DNA of 64,000 nucleotides from Clostridium scatologenes (GTDB taxonomy: Bacteria > Bacillota > Clostridia > Clostridiales > Clostridiaceae): contig NZ_CP009933.1 of NCBI RefSeq assembly GCF_000968375.1, forward strand, positions 5,456,001 through 5,520,000, in the 5' to 3' direction. The notes beneath the pieces were generated by a model. That model worked only from the letters and a program-made list of their open reading frames with translations, was not told the origin of the DNA and did not search any database. The translations under genes were made by a program, and so were the position numbers. Positions 17,605 to 26,623 of the stretch are shown one piece after another; within the stretch, counting starts at the first letter, position 1; every line of letters begins with the position of its first letter.

Positions 17605-18582
17605 TTAAAACATTTTTTTACTCATTTCATCTATTGAATTACTTACTGTCTCATATACATTTGGGAAATATCCCTTAGGTAAACCTGCAGTGAGGCATGG
17701 AATAAAGTATTTCTTTCCATTAGCTTTGCAAGCTTCTTCTACATGTTTGGTACAATTTTCAGGTGTCCAATCCGGAAAATCAATCAAACCGCTGTGGAGT
17801 CCTCCCATAAAGGATATTTTTCCACCATATTGCTTGATCATTTCAGGAATGTTATTAGTGTTCATAACGCCTTGCCAGATATCGATACCCATTTCTATCA
17901 TATATGGAACTAGGTTAGCTGCATAAGAATCGCTGTGGTGAACAATCAATTCAACACCATTGGCTTTATAGAAACCATAGATTTTTTTATAAGATGGAAG
18001 AAAGAACTCTTCAAACATTGTAGGAGCCACAAAAGAGTTTTTTTGGCTACCCCAGTCATCATGATGGAAAATACAATCTGGATGAAGTTTTTCAACTATC
18101 ACTTTTGCAGCATCCAGCTCATACTGCGTAATAGCATCAATTAACTCATGCATAGCTTCAGGCTCTTCATATAAACCCATTAATGCATCTTCCATACCCA
18201 TAAGATGATGTGTCATTTCAAAGACACCTGGAGCATAGAAAGGTGAGACAAATTCCTCATTACGGTCAACAGAATTAGCATGAGCAACAGCTGCAGCCCA
18301 AGCTTCATCGGAAGTTTTTATTTCAGGAATTTTAACATATTTTTTCCATTCCGTAACATCTTTTAAAACTCTGTGTTCGTCATCATGCACAGGGAACGCA
18401 CCAAGTTGACCTTCTGGCCATTGCCATGTTATTCCCCAATCATCTTTCCAAGTAGAACCGTATTTAGATCCATGTCCCAAAGGCATTTCCAGGATCATAT
18501 TTAAAAATTCATATTGATTAACAAAACGATCTGGATTTCCACCTTTAATAGTTTCGAGTAAATTCTGTCTTTTAGTTAACAT
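17605..18582 (-). CDS. Uroporphyrinogen decarboxylase-fold methyltransferase (methyltransferase I)
   Basis: A 325-residue member of the UroD/MtaA superfamily that moves a methyl group from a substrate, in acetogens often an aryl methyl ether, to the corrinoid protein. Candidate zinc ligands are His215-His216 (VHHSD) and Cys296 (IPCLTAG). The gene lies just after the corrinoid protein and before the activator, which argues strongly against a tetrapyrrole role. The substrate cannot be read from the sequence; methoxylated aromatics fit the acetogen context. Confidence 0.85.
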   Translation of the reverse strand: MLTKRQNLLETIKGGNPDRFVNQYEFLNMILEMPLGHGSKYGSTWKDDWGITWQWPEGQLGAFPVHDDEHRVLKDVTEWKKYVKIPEIKTSDEAWAAAVAHANSVDRNEEFVSPFYAPGVFEMTHHLMGMEDALMGLYEEPEAMHELIDAITQYELDAAKVIVEKLHPDCIFHHDDWGSQKNSFVAPTMFEEFFLPSYKKIYGFYKANGVELIVHHSDSYAANLVPYMIEMGIDIWQGVMNTNNIPEMIKQYGGKISFMGGLHSGLIDFPDWTPENCTKHVEEACKANGKKYFIPCLTAGLPKGYFPNVYETVSNSIDEMSKKMF

Positions 18583-18618
18583 ATATCAATACCTCCCCTT
18601 ATATTATTTATGATATAT

Positions 18619-19251
18619 CTATGCTGTTGCCAATTCCTTAGCCTTAATTGCAGCACTACCTGCATCAGGTGTATATGCATCTGCCCCTATTGAATCTGCA
18701 AATTCGGCTGTTACAGGAGCACCACCAACCATTATCTTGAATCCTTTTAATCCACTTTCTTTTAAAGTATCAACTGTTTTCTTCAAAGCTGGCATTGTTG
18801 TAGTAAGAAGTGCTGAACATACTACTATTTTTACATTTTCATTTGCCTTAACTGCTTCAACAAATTTAGCATCAGGTACGTCTACGCCAAGGTCTACTAT
18901 TTTAAATCCAGTACTTTCAATCATCATTGAAACCAAATTTTTTCCAATATCATGTAAATCGCCTGCTACTGTTCCAATAATACATGTTCCTAAAGAAGAT
19001 GAAGACCCACTTGCAAGATGAGGTTTAAGCACTTCTACACCTTTTGACATTGCTTTTGCTGCTATTAGCATTTCAGGTACGAATAGTTCTCCTGTTGAGA
19101 ACTTATCGCCTACAACACCCATTGAGTCAATCATAGCTTGAAGTATATCTTCTGCTTTGCTTCCCTCATCTAGTGCTTCCTGCACTAATCCTTTAATAAG
19201 TTTAGTTTTACCTTTCTCTACATTAGCTTTTACTTCTTCAATTTTAGACAT
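18619..19251 (-). CDS. Methyltransferase corrinoid protein
   Basis: A 210-residue two-domain protein. Residues 1-80 form the helical B12-cap domain; the Rossmann-like B12-binding domain has the base-off motif DLHDIG (Asp98, His100, Gly103), where His100 becomes the lower cobalt ligand. Later GVDVP and GGAPVT motifs complete the site. It carries the methyl group between the two methyltransferases coded on each side. Same operon; good AAGGAG site. Confidence 0.95.
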   Translation of the reverse strand: MSKIEEVKANVEKGKTKLIKGLVQEALDEGSKAEDILQAMIDSMGVVGDKFSTGELFVPEMLIAAKAMSKGVEVLKPHLASGSSSSLGTCIIGTVAGDLHDIGKNLVSMMIESTGFKIVDLGVDVPDAKFVEAVKANENVKIVVCSALLTTTMPALKKTVDTLKESGLKGFKIMVGGAPVTAEFADSIGADAYTPDAGSAAIKAKELATA

Positions 19252-19280
19252 TACCTTTTCCTCCTTGTTATTTTATATAA

Positions 19281-20084
19281 TTATTTCTTTTTACCAAATA
19301 TTCCTTCTCTGTATGCTCTAATATATTCCATGCAGTACTCGTCTTCACCTAATAGTGCTTCTGTTGCAAACAACATCCCTATTAAATCCTGATTTAATGG
19401 ATCAAGAATAAAGCTGTCCATTCCTGCATTCATAGCCAATACTGCAAATGCCTGATTGACAATTTTCCTAGCTGGAATATTAAAGGATATATTACTAACA
19501 GCTCCAACCACATGAATCGTAGGATACAATTCTTTGATTTTTCTCATAACTTCGGTTACCATGGTTATTCCATCTTCTGATGTACATAGCATTTCAATCA
19601 AGGGATCAATATGCAGCCTAGATGGATCAATGTTGTATTCTTTTGCTTTTGCCATTAAATCTGCAAATACATCTAAACGGTCTTTAGCAGTTTTAGGGAT
19701 TCCTTTGTCGCTGTTTAAGAGAGCAACACACTCCCATTTTGTATCAGCGATTGCAGGAAATGCCACGTCAATCTTGTCCCCTTCCATTGATACGGAATTG
19801 AAAAGGCCTGGCTTCTTACAGTATTTCATGGCTTCTACGCATGTGTGAACGTTAGGGCTGTCCACTGCTATTGGAACATCGGTTGCATCCTGTACGATAT
19901 CTATAAGCCATTTCATTGTTTCTAGTTCGATCTCATCATTCACTGAAGCACAAACATCAATAAAATCTGCACCTGCTTCTGTTTGTTTTATTGCAAGATT
20001 TCTTATGAATTCTGCATCCTTTTCTGCAATAGCTTTAGCTGTGGAAGGAATCGCTCCATTAATTTTTTCACCAATTACTATCAT
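19281..20084 (-). CDS. Methyltetrahydrofolate:corrinoid methyltransferase (methyltransferase II)
   Basis: A 267-residue TIM-barrel protein of the pterin-binding family (AcsE/MtrH-like). The beginning IVIGEKING and the segment FIDVC...VPIAVDSPN are typical folate-site motifs. It transfers the methyl group from the corrinoid protein to tetrahydrofolate, feeding the Wood-Ljungdahl pathway. The ATG at 20084 is chosen over 20108 because AAGGGGTG is well placed. First gene of the operon. Confidence 0.9.
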   Translation of the reverse strand: MIVIGEKINGAIPSTAKAIAEKDAEFIRNLAIKQTEAGADFIDVCASVNDEIELETMKWLIDIVQDATDVPIAVDSPNVHTCVEAMKYCKKPGLFNSVSMEGDKIDVAFPAIADTKWECVALLNSDKGIPKTAKDRLDVFADLMAKAKEYNIDPSRLHIDPLIEMLCTSEDGITMVTEVMRKIKELYPTIHVVGAVSNISFNIPARKIVNQAFAVLAMNAGMDSFILDPLNQDLIGMLFATEALLGEDEYCMEYIRAYREGIFGKKK

Positions 20085-20855
20085 AATATACACCCCTTCT
20101 TTAAACATTTAATTTAAGTTACAATCATATCAATTAGTACTACAACACTTTAAATTTCTTTGATTTTTACTTTATTTTTTTCATCCCCATATCACCCATT
20201 GTACACATAGTTGATAAAAATAACACAACATTCAGAAAAATCAGATTGGGTGCTTTTACAATATTTTTGCATAAGATATCTTCATCATCCTACACCGAAA
20301 AAAGTTATGTTAAACATTTACATTAGGGATGTGTAACCCCTTAGATGTTCACAATATTTAATTGGCCCTAATTAGGATGTATATCTGTTGCATCAATTTA
20401 AAGGATATGCCATAATCTCTAATTTTCGTAACTGAATTTATACATTTTTTATTATTGCATAAGTAACAGAAGAACTAGCAGAAAACGTTGTAATTTACCA
20501 ACTATTTGATATAATTACATTATAGCAAATGGAAATTTTTAATTCTATTTGCAGAATGTACATTTTTTTAAGAATAATTTATACACAATGTATGAATTAG
20601 ATGAGTTAATCGCACGGAAATTCTGAGAATGATGGGGTATATATTTGTTTTGGATATGATAAAAGTATAAAATTTCACAAAAACATGGATATTATTTTTG
20701 TAATCCTATAACTCAATTTCAAAAATAATGGGAAATTTATAGAAAAATGGGGATTTAAGATTCTGTTTTACAGCATTTACGCAGCGTGCATCGTAATCAG
20801 TGAAACTTATTATTGATATTGACTAAAATTTTTGCAAGATTGGAGTGAAGTAATT
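20085..20855. other. Long divergent intergenic region
   Basis: About 770 bp of AT-rich sequence upstream of both the methyltransferase operon (minus) and the Nudix gene (plus). I see no gene, riboswitch or sigma-54 site. A small dyad CCTAATTAGG lies near 20370. Its length suggests regulatory sites or a decayed gene, but I cannot identify either. Confidence 0.4.
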
Positions 20856-21410
20856 ATGAAAAAAATTCAAGAAAAAATTTTATATAAAGGTAAGTGGTTA
20901 GCATTAAAGCAAACAACTTACAAGAGTAAAAGTGGAGAAACTGTAAATTGGGAAAGTATAGAAAGGACTAATACTAGTAAAACTGTGGTTATACTACCTA
21001 AACTTGTTCCATCAAACAGATATTTAATGATAAAACAATATCGTCCAGCTATAAATAATTATATTTTAGGATTTCCAGCAGGATTAGTAGAAGGTGAGAA
21101 TTTAGAAAAAGAGGCTTTAAGGGAACTTAAAGAGGAAACAGGATATATAGGAAAAATAAAAACTATAAGCCCTGAATTATATTCAAATGCAGCACTATTA
21201 ACAGATACTGTTCGTGTAGCAAATGTAGAAATTGATGAAACAATAAAAGAAAATTTAAATCCTAAACAACATCTTGAATCAGAAGAAGAAATAGAAGTTG
21301 TTTTGGTAAATGAGAATAATTTAAAAAACTTTTTATTAGAAGAACAAGCAAAAGGTACAGCTGTATCTATGGGACCATGGTATGTATTTTGCGAAGGGTG
21401 TAATTTATAA
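20856..21410 (+). CDS. Nudix hydrolase (ADP-ribose pyrophosphatase type)
   Basis: A 184-residue Nudix hydrolase. The Nudix box lies at about 76-97 (GLVEG...RELKEETGY), with the catalytic REXXEE glutamates at 90, 93 and 94. The upstream QYRPAINNYILGFPAG segment is characteristic of ADP-ribose/NDP-sugar hydrolases. The ATG at 20856 follows a GGAGTG site; a TTG frame from 20832 would start before it. Monocistronic, followed by a palindromic terminator. Confidence 0.88.
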   Translation: MKKIQEKILYKGKWLALKQTTYKSKSGETVNWESIERTNTSKTVVILPKLVPSNRYLMIKQYRPAINNYILGFPAGLVEGENLEKEALRELKEETGYIGKIKTISPELYSNAALLTDTVRVANVEIDETIKENLNPKQHLESEEEIEVVLVNENNLKNFLLEEQAKGTAVSMGPWYVFCEGCNL

Positions 21411-21457
21411 GTTTTCGATATAAAAACCAAATTTTCTAGTCTAAAAATTATGCGACA

Positions 21458-21495
21458 CAACTTTTTCAGAGGACAATTGTCCTCTGAAAAAGTTG
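21458..21495. terminator. 38-nt perfect palindrome, bidirectional terminator
   Basis: CAACTTTTTCAGAGGACAAT followed at once by its exact complement, with no loop bases. It lies between the convergent Nudix and histidine kinase genes. The core AATTGTCCTCTG recurs at about 38528-38539, so this may be a repeated element in the genome. Confidence 0.85.
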
Positions 21496-21541
21496 CGTTG
21501 CAATGTATTTATATTAAATCAAAATTTTGTATGTGTGAAAG

Positions 21542-22867
21542 TTATGATGTATATATATCGGAAAATTCTATACTTACTTTTTCAATATGGCTTTTATTAA
21601 AGCTAGTATTTTGTATAGGTACATTATCAGTTTTCTTTATGGTAACAGGAAGTTTTATAGTAAATTTGGTCCCCTTTCCATAAGTACTTTTAACTGAAAT
21701 TTTTCCTTCATGCATTTCAACTAAGGATTTTACAAGAGACAAACCTATACCACTTCCTGTGTAATTTATTGATGAAGTTGCATTTGCCTGGCGAAATCTT
21801 TCAAAAATTATATCCAAATCATTTTCAAGTATTCCAATACCAGTATCCTCTACACAAATAACAATATAATCATTTTTATCAAATATGTTTATAAATATAT
21901 GTCCACCTGGATTTGTAAATTTTATAGCATTAGATATTAAATTCAACATAATTCTTTCTATTTTATCAGGATCACAAGCCATAATTTTTTCTTCTGTATT
22001 TGTATCAAATGTAAGAGTTATAGATTTATTTTCTACATATTGAGCTACAGAAAGTGTTATATCTTCAACTACATTAACTATATTGTAATTTCCAGTATTT
22101 ATTTGAAAATATCCACTATCAATTTTGGTTATATCTATTAAATTATTAATAAGTTTTAATAATCTTAAAGAATTTTGTTTTATGCTCTTAAAATATTTAA
22201 AAGATTTTTCTTCATTGCAGTTTAAGTTATTAAAAGATTTCATAAGTTGAAGTGCACTTAGAATTATGTTTAATGGTGTTCTAAGATCATGACTGATGTT
22301 TGTAAAAAAATCTGTTCTTAGTTTGTCAATTTCTTGCATTTTATTTAAGTGTAATCTATCTTCTTTTATTTTTTTGATTAAGGTTTTAACAATAGAACAT
22401 TCTTTATTCAATTCATATTTTATATTTTGAAGTACAGTACAATCTTCAAAAGTAAACATTATGTCATTTGATATTGAAGATTTGTTTCTTAAAGCACTAA
22501 TCTTTATATTACAATATTTATGATGTTTACTTGAAAAGAAATTATTTACTAAAAGATTATCTAATATTATAGCTTCTTTATCATTTATAATGTTTTTAAT
22601 TTTAATATTGATATCTTCAGTAAATGCATTGGGAAAAATCTGAAAAAAGTTTTTTCCTATAACAGTTTTGTTGTATATTTTTGACATTTCTTCTAGTGTG
22701 GAATTCCAAAGTATTATGTTAAATTTGCTATCTAAAATTATAACTCCTATAGGAACATTGTCTATAATTGTATTAATCATGTTTTTATCATTAGAAATAT
22801 CTGTATTAACAATGAAATTATTATTAGAGTTATTTGAAAATAAACAAGAATAATCAGAACTTAACAC
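21542..22867 (-). CDS. Orphan PAS-containing sensor histidine kinase
   Basis: A 441-residue kinase with no membrane helix. A PAS domain (about 25-130, IDNVPIGVIILD) is followed by a coiled region, the HisKA H-box (NISHDLRTPLN, His at about 193) and a HATPase domain with N-box NLISNAIKFT, G1 DTGIGI and G2 GSGIGL. The start is GTG at 22867, set by AAAGGAG 8 bp upstream. No response regulator is adjacent; cytosolic orphan kinases of clostridia often act on Spo0A, which is a possibility only. Confidence 0.9.
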   Translation of the reverse strand: MLSSDYSCLFSNNSNNNFIVNTDISNDKNMINTIIDNVPIGVIILDSKFNIILWNSTLEEMSKIYNKTVIGKNFFQIFPNAFTEDINIKIKNIINDKEAIILDNLLVNNFFSSKHHKYCNIKISALRNKSSISNDIMFTFEDCTVLQNIKYELNKECSIVKTLIKKIKEDRLHLNKMQEIDKLRTDFFTNISHDLRTPLNIILSALQLMKSFNNLNCNEEKSFKYFKSIKQNSLRLLKLINNLIDITKIDSGYFQINTGNYNIVNVVEDITLSVAQYVENKSITLTFDTNTEEKIMACDPDKIERIMLNLISNAIKFTNPGGHIFINIFDKNDYIVICVEDTGIGILENDLDIIFERFRQANATSSINYTGSGIGLSLVKSLVEMHEGKISVKSTYGKGTKFTIKLPVTIKKTDNVPIQNTSFNKSHIEKVSIEFSDIYTS

Positions 22868-23116
22868 AGTGAGAACTCCTTTCGTTATTATTAAAATAAA
22901 CTGTTGTACATATAGAGCACTAATAACACATATTCTACAAAAGCATTTTAAATCCTTCTAAAATATATGTAAAATGTAAAATAAATATTAATTAGTTCAA
23001 TATTTTACAATGATTATGTATAATATAATAAATTTTAAATTAATTGCATTAGGTTTTTATATATGATATATTTTGAGTATATGTAAAATAATTTGTAATA
23101 AGCAGGTGGAATGATA

Positions 23117-23914
23117 ATGGGAGACTGGCTTTTAAAGAAAGATAATTATGTACCTAAAGCTGATAAAGATAGTTTTATAGATAAAACTATAGTAGGGCTT
23201 TTAAGTATTTTATCATTAATAAAGAGAAGCAACAAAGTTAATAATAATTTTATGTACAAGCTTAATCCATCTATAAAATTGATTTTTACAATTATAAACA
23301 TAATATTTTTGTCAATGTCTAAGAATTTTATGTACATATTAGTTGTAGATGTGTATATGTTATTTACTTTGAGTTTATTAGACATAGAAGACATAAAAAA
23401 AATTTTAGCAGTAAGTATAGTGGTACCAATTTTTACATTTATTATGATTATACCTTCTATTATGATGGGAAATGTAAGAAATAGTATTCTTCTTATCTTA
23501 AAAGTAGTAGGTACCATATTATCTATAAATATCTTATCTTATACTACTAAGTGGCATGATATAACAAAAGCACTTAAAAACTTCTTCATACCAGATATAT
23601 TCATATTAGTCTTCGATATAACCATAAAATATATTTATATTCTTGGAGAATTTTCTCTGGAAATGATTTATGCTCTAAAATTAAGATCTATAGGTATAAA
23701 TGATAGTAAATACTCTTCTTTATCTAAAGTAATGGGGAATCTTTTCTTAAAATCAAAAGAAATGGGTGATGAAATGTATTCCGCTATGGAATGTAGAGGA
23801 TTCACAGGAGAGTATGTATCTTATTCAAACTTTAATTTTTCCTTGAAGGATTTTGCTTATGTTATGATAAATATAGTAATTATATTGATGTATTTTTATT
23901 TTGCTAGGATGTGA
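23117..23914 (+). CDS. cbiQ: Cobalt ECF transporter T component
   Basis: A 265-residue integral membrane protein of the CbiQ/EcfT family with about five hydrophobic segments and the coupling-helix region near the C-terminus (KSKEMGDEMYSAMECRGF). It couples ATP hydrolysis by CbiO to uptake of metal through an S component. The ATG at 23117 is preferred because AGGTGG is too close to the ATG at 23111. The expected CbiM and CbiN partners are not beside it. It overlaps or abuts cbiO. Confidence 0.88.
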   Translation: MGDWLLKKDNYVPKADKDSFIDKTIVGLLSILSLIKRSNKVNNNFMYKLNPSIKLIFTIINIIFLSMSKNFMYILVVDVYMLFTLSLLDIEDIKKILAVSIVVPIFTFIMIIPSIMMGNVRNSILLILKVVGTILSINILSYTTKWHDITKALKNFFIPDIFILVFDITIKYIYILGEFSLEMIYALKLRSIGINDSKYSSLSKVMGNLFLKSKEMGDEMYSAMECRGFTGEYVSYSNFNFSLKDFAYVMINIVIILMYFYFARM

Positions 23915-23916
23915 TA

Positions 23917-24645
23917 ATGATGATTGAATTTAAAGATGTTTATTTTAAATACAAAAATGTAGATGTACTAAAAAATATAAATGTAAGTATTAAAGAAGGA
24001 GAAGCTGTAGCTTTAATAGGGCCTAATGGAAGCGGTAAATCAACATTTTTAAAAATTGTAAATGGAATAGAATTTTCAAAAAAAGGGAAATACTACTTTA
24101 AAGGTGAAGAAATAAATATTAAAAAGTTAGAAGACAATAAATTCTGTAAATTATTTCACAAAAATGTAGGCTTTGTATTTCAAAACTCAGATGCACAACT
24201 TTTTTGTTCTAATGTGTATGATGAAATAGCATTTGGACCAAGGCAGATGGGCTTAAAAGAAGAAGAAGTGAATATGAGAGTTGAAGATTGCTTAAAGCTT
24301 TTAGATGTAGAAGATCTCAGAGAAAGAGAACCTTATAATTTAAGTGGTGGAGAGAAAAAGAGGGTAGCAATAGCTAGTGTTTTAGCTTTAAATCCAGAGG
24401 TTTTAGTTTTAGACGAACCTATGAATGGTATAGATCCTAAAGGAAAAAGATTTTTGAAAGATCTTATGATAAAATTAAACTCTAGTGGTAAAACTATAAT
24501 TTGTTCTACCCATGATTTTGAATATGTGCAAGATGTATTTAAAAGAGCTTTAGTTTTTTCAGAAGAACATACTATTGTAAGGGATGATGATTATAATTCT
24601 GTAATCAATGATAACGATTTTTTAGTTCATTACAATATCAAGTAA
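23917..24645 (+). CDS. cbiO: Cobalt ECF transporter ATPase
   Basis: A 242-residue ABC ATPase with Walker A GPNGSGKST, Q-loop NSDAQLF, signature LSGGEKKR and Walker B VLVLDEP. The DAQLF motif is typical of CbiO/EcfA. It starts 2 bp after the cbiQ stop; GTG at 23911 or ATG at 23920 are alternative starts. With the cobalamin operon next door, cobalt is the likely substrate, although nickel ECF systems look similar. Confidence 0.88.
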   Translation: MMIEFKDVYFKYKNVDVLKNINVSIKEGEAVALIGPNGSGKSTFLKIVNGIEFSKKGKYYFKGEEINIKKLEDNKFCKLFHKNVGFVFQNSDAQLFCSNVYDEIAFGPRQMGLKEEEVNMRVEDCLKLLDVEDLREREPYNLSGGEKKRVAIASVLALNPEVLVLDEPMNGIDPKGKRFLKDLMIKLNSSGKTIICSTHDFEYVQDVFKRALVFSEEHTIVRDDDYNSVINDNDFLVHYNIK

Positions 24646-24687
24646 TTATAAGTTTTAGATGGGATTTGCTTATTGTAAGTAGAATTA

Positions 24688-24716
24688 TTGACAGAGGAAC
24701 TTAATTGTAATAAACT
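24688..24716 (+). promoter_or_regulatory. Promoter of the cobalamin operon
   Basis: TTGACA at 24688-24693 and TAAACT at 24711-24716 with a 17-bp spacer, about 25 bp ahead of the riboswitch. Confidence 0.65.
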
Positions 24717-24740
24717 AAATTTGTAAAAGAGAATATTGTA

Positions 24741-24905
24741 ACTTCAGGTGCCTTTTTAATAAGGTGAAAAGGGAATGCGGTTGAATTCCGCAGCAGCCCC
24801 CGCTACTGTAAATGAGGACAAACCTTTACTGGCCACTCTATTAATATTAGAGGAAGGCAAAGGTGAGAATGATTCATAAGCCAGGAGACCTGCCTGATTA
24901 AAACA
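24741..24905 (+). ncRNA. Cobalamin riboswitch
   Basis: Shows the class hallmarks: the 5' segment AGGTGCC, GGGAATGCGGTTGAATTCCGC, the B12-box-like GCAGCCCCCGCTACTGT, AGCCAGGAGACCTGCC at the 3' end. It binds coenzyme B12 and controls the 22.5-kb operon that follows, through the terminator at 24944. Confidence 0.97.
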
Positions 24906-24943
24906 TATGCTTTCGGAGGGAAAGGACTTTTAATATAGTACTT

Positions 24944-24966
24944 CCGGCATTTGCCGGTTTTTTATT
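24944..24966 (+). terminator. Cobalamin riboswitch terminator
   Basis: Stem CCGGCA / TGCCGG with a 2-nt loop followed by TTTTTTATTAT. The remaining 125 bp to cobQ hold no gene. Confidence 0.88.
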
Positions 24967-25091
24967 ATATAAAAAAATTGTCTTAAAAGTCAAAAAATAT
25001 GCAGTGTATTAAAAAATGTATTAATATTGCATAAAATTGATTTTAGACAATTTTTTTAGTGTACAAAAATTTTAAGAGGGGAAGGATTAGT

Positions 25092-26609
25092 ATGGCTAAA
25101 ATTATGATTCAAGGCACAGGATCATCAGTAGGAAAGAGTATACTAGTAGCAGCGCTTTGTAGAATTTTTACACAGGATGGATATTCTGTATGTCCTTTTA
25201 AGTCACAGAACATGTCTTTAAATTCATATATAACTTTAGATGGGAAGGAAATGGGGCGTGCACAAGTGCTTCAAGCTTATGCAGCAGGTCTTCAACCTGA
25301 AGCATATATGAATCCTATACTTTTGAAGCCAACTTCTGATAAAAAATGTCAGATTATAGTTAATGGAAAAGTATACGGAAATAGTACTGCTATGGAATAT
25401 CATAATATGAAGTTACAATTCAGGGATATGCTTAAAGAGCAATTTGAAGAAATGGAAAAGAAATTTGATATCATAGTTATGGAAGGAGCAGGTAGTCCTG
25501 CAGAAATAAATTTAAGAGATAGAGATATAGTAAATATGGGAATGGCAGAAATTGTAGATGCACCTGTTTTGTTGGCTGGAGACATAGATAAAGGAGGAGT
25601 ATTTGCATCTTTAGCAGGAACCATGGTTCTATTTAATGAAGAAGAAAAGAAGAGGGTTAAGGGTACTATAATAAATAAATTTAGAGGCGATGTTGAAATA
25701 TTAAAACCAGGACTCACTATGCTGGAAGATATAATAAAAATACCATGCCTAGGTGTAATTCCTTATTTTCATTTGGCATTAGAAGATGAAGATGGTGCAG
25801 TAGAGTTTAATAAGAGAGTAACGGCACCTATAGATATAGCTGTAGTAAAGCTTCCACACATATCTAATTTTACAGATTTAGATTCTCTAAAGAGTGAAGA
25901 GGATGTATCAGTAAGGTTTATAGAAACTGTTGAAGAATTTGGAAATCCTGATTTAGTTATAATTCCAGGAAGCAAGAATACTATTGAGGACTTACTTAAA
26001 CTTAGAAAATCTGGTATAGAAGCGTATATAAAGGAATACAGCAAAGATGGTTTAGTTATAGGAATTTGTGGTGGATATCAAATGCTTGGAAAAATAATAA
26101 AAGATCCTTATGGTGTAGAAACAGAAGTTCCAGAGGTAGAAGCTATGGGTCTTTTGGATATAGATACTGTATTTGAGGAAGAAAAGGTTACTACAAGAGT
26201 AAAGGCAGAAAGTATAAGAGAGTTTGATGTATATAAGGATGAAGCTTCAACAGAAAAAAGAAAAATAGACGTATATGGGTATGAAATACATATGGGAATA
26301 TGTACTTATGGTGAAAAAGCAAGACCTTTGTTTAAAATCATAGACAAAAATGGAGAAGAAGTTTGTTTGCAGGATGGTGCTGTAAATAATGAAGAAAATA
26401 TTATGGGCAGCTACATACATGGAGTTTTTGATGGTGTACATTTTAGAGAATATGTATTAAATAAAATAAGATCAAAAAAAGGTATGAAAACTAAGAAATC
26501 CTATATATATGAAAATTTAAGAGAAAAAGAGCTTGATAAACTTGCAGACATAATTAGACAAAATATGAATATGAAAAGTATATATAATATTATGGGAATG
26601 AAGAAATAA
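25092..26609 (+). CDS. cobQ: Cobyric acid synthase
   Basis: A 505-residue amidotransferase (CbiP/CobQ) that amidates positions b, d, e and g of adenosylcobyrinate a,c-diamide with glutamine and ATP. The N-terminal dethiobiotin-synthetase-like domain starts MAKIMIQGTGSSVGKS (P-loop); the C-terminal class I glutaminase domain has its nucleophile in GICGGYQML and a catalytic His in YIHGVFD. The ATG at 25092 matches this typical beginning and follows AGAGGGGA. First gene of the riboswitch-controlled operon. Confidence 0.95.
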   Translation: MAKIMIQGTGSSVGKSILVAALCRIFTQDGYSVCPFKSQNMSLNSYITLDGKEMGRAQVLQAYAAGLQPEAYMNPILLKPTSDKKCQIIVNGKVYGNSTAMEYHNMKLQFRDMLKEQFEEMEKKFDIIVMEGAGSPAEINLRDRDIVNMGMAEIVDAPVLLAGDIDKGGVFASLAGTMVLFNEEEKKRVKGTIINKFRGDVEILKPGLTMLEDIIKIPCLGVIPYFHLALEDEDGAVEFNKRVTAPIDIAVVKLPHISNFTDLDSLKSEEDVSVRFIETVEEFGNPDLVIIPGSKNTIEDLLKLRKSGIEAYIKEYSKDGLVIGICGGYQMLGKIIKDPYGVETEVPEVEAMGLLDIDTVFEEEKVTTRVKAESIREFDVYKDEASTEKRKIDVYGYEIHMGICTYGEKARPLFKIIDKNGEEVCLQDGAVNNEENIMGSYIHGVFDGVHFREYVLNKIRSKKGMKTKKSYIYENLREKELDKLADIIRQNMNMKSIYNIMGMKK

Positions 26610-26623
26610 TGAGGTGATGTATT

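Noticed and set aside
17605..18582. Uroporphyrinogen decarboxylase (hemE) for heme synthesis
   Set aside because: Its place between corrinoid-protein and activator genes, and its HxH/Cys zinc-type motifs, fit a corrinoid methyltransferase.
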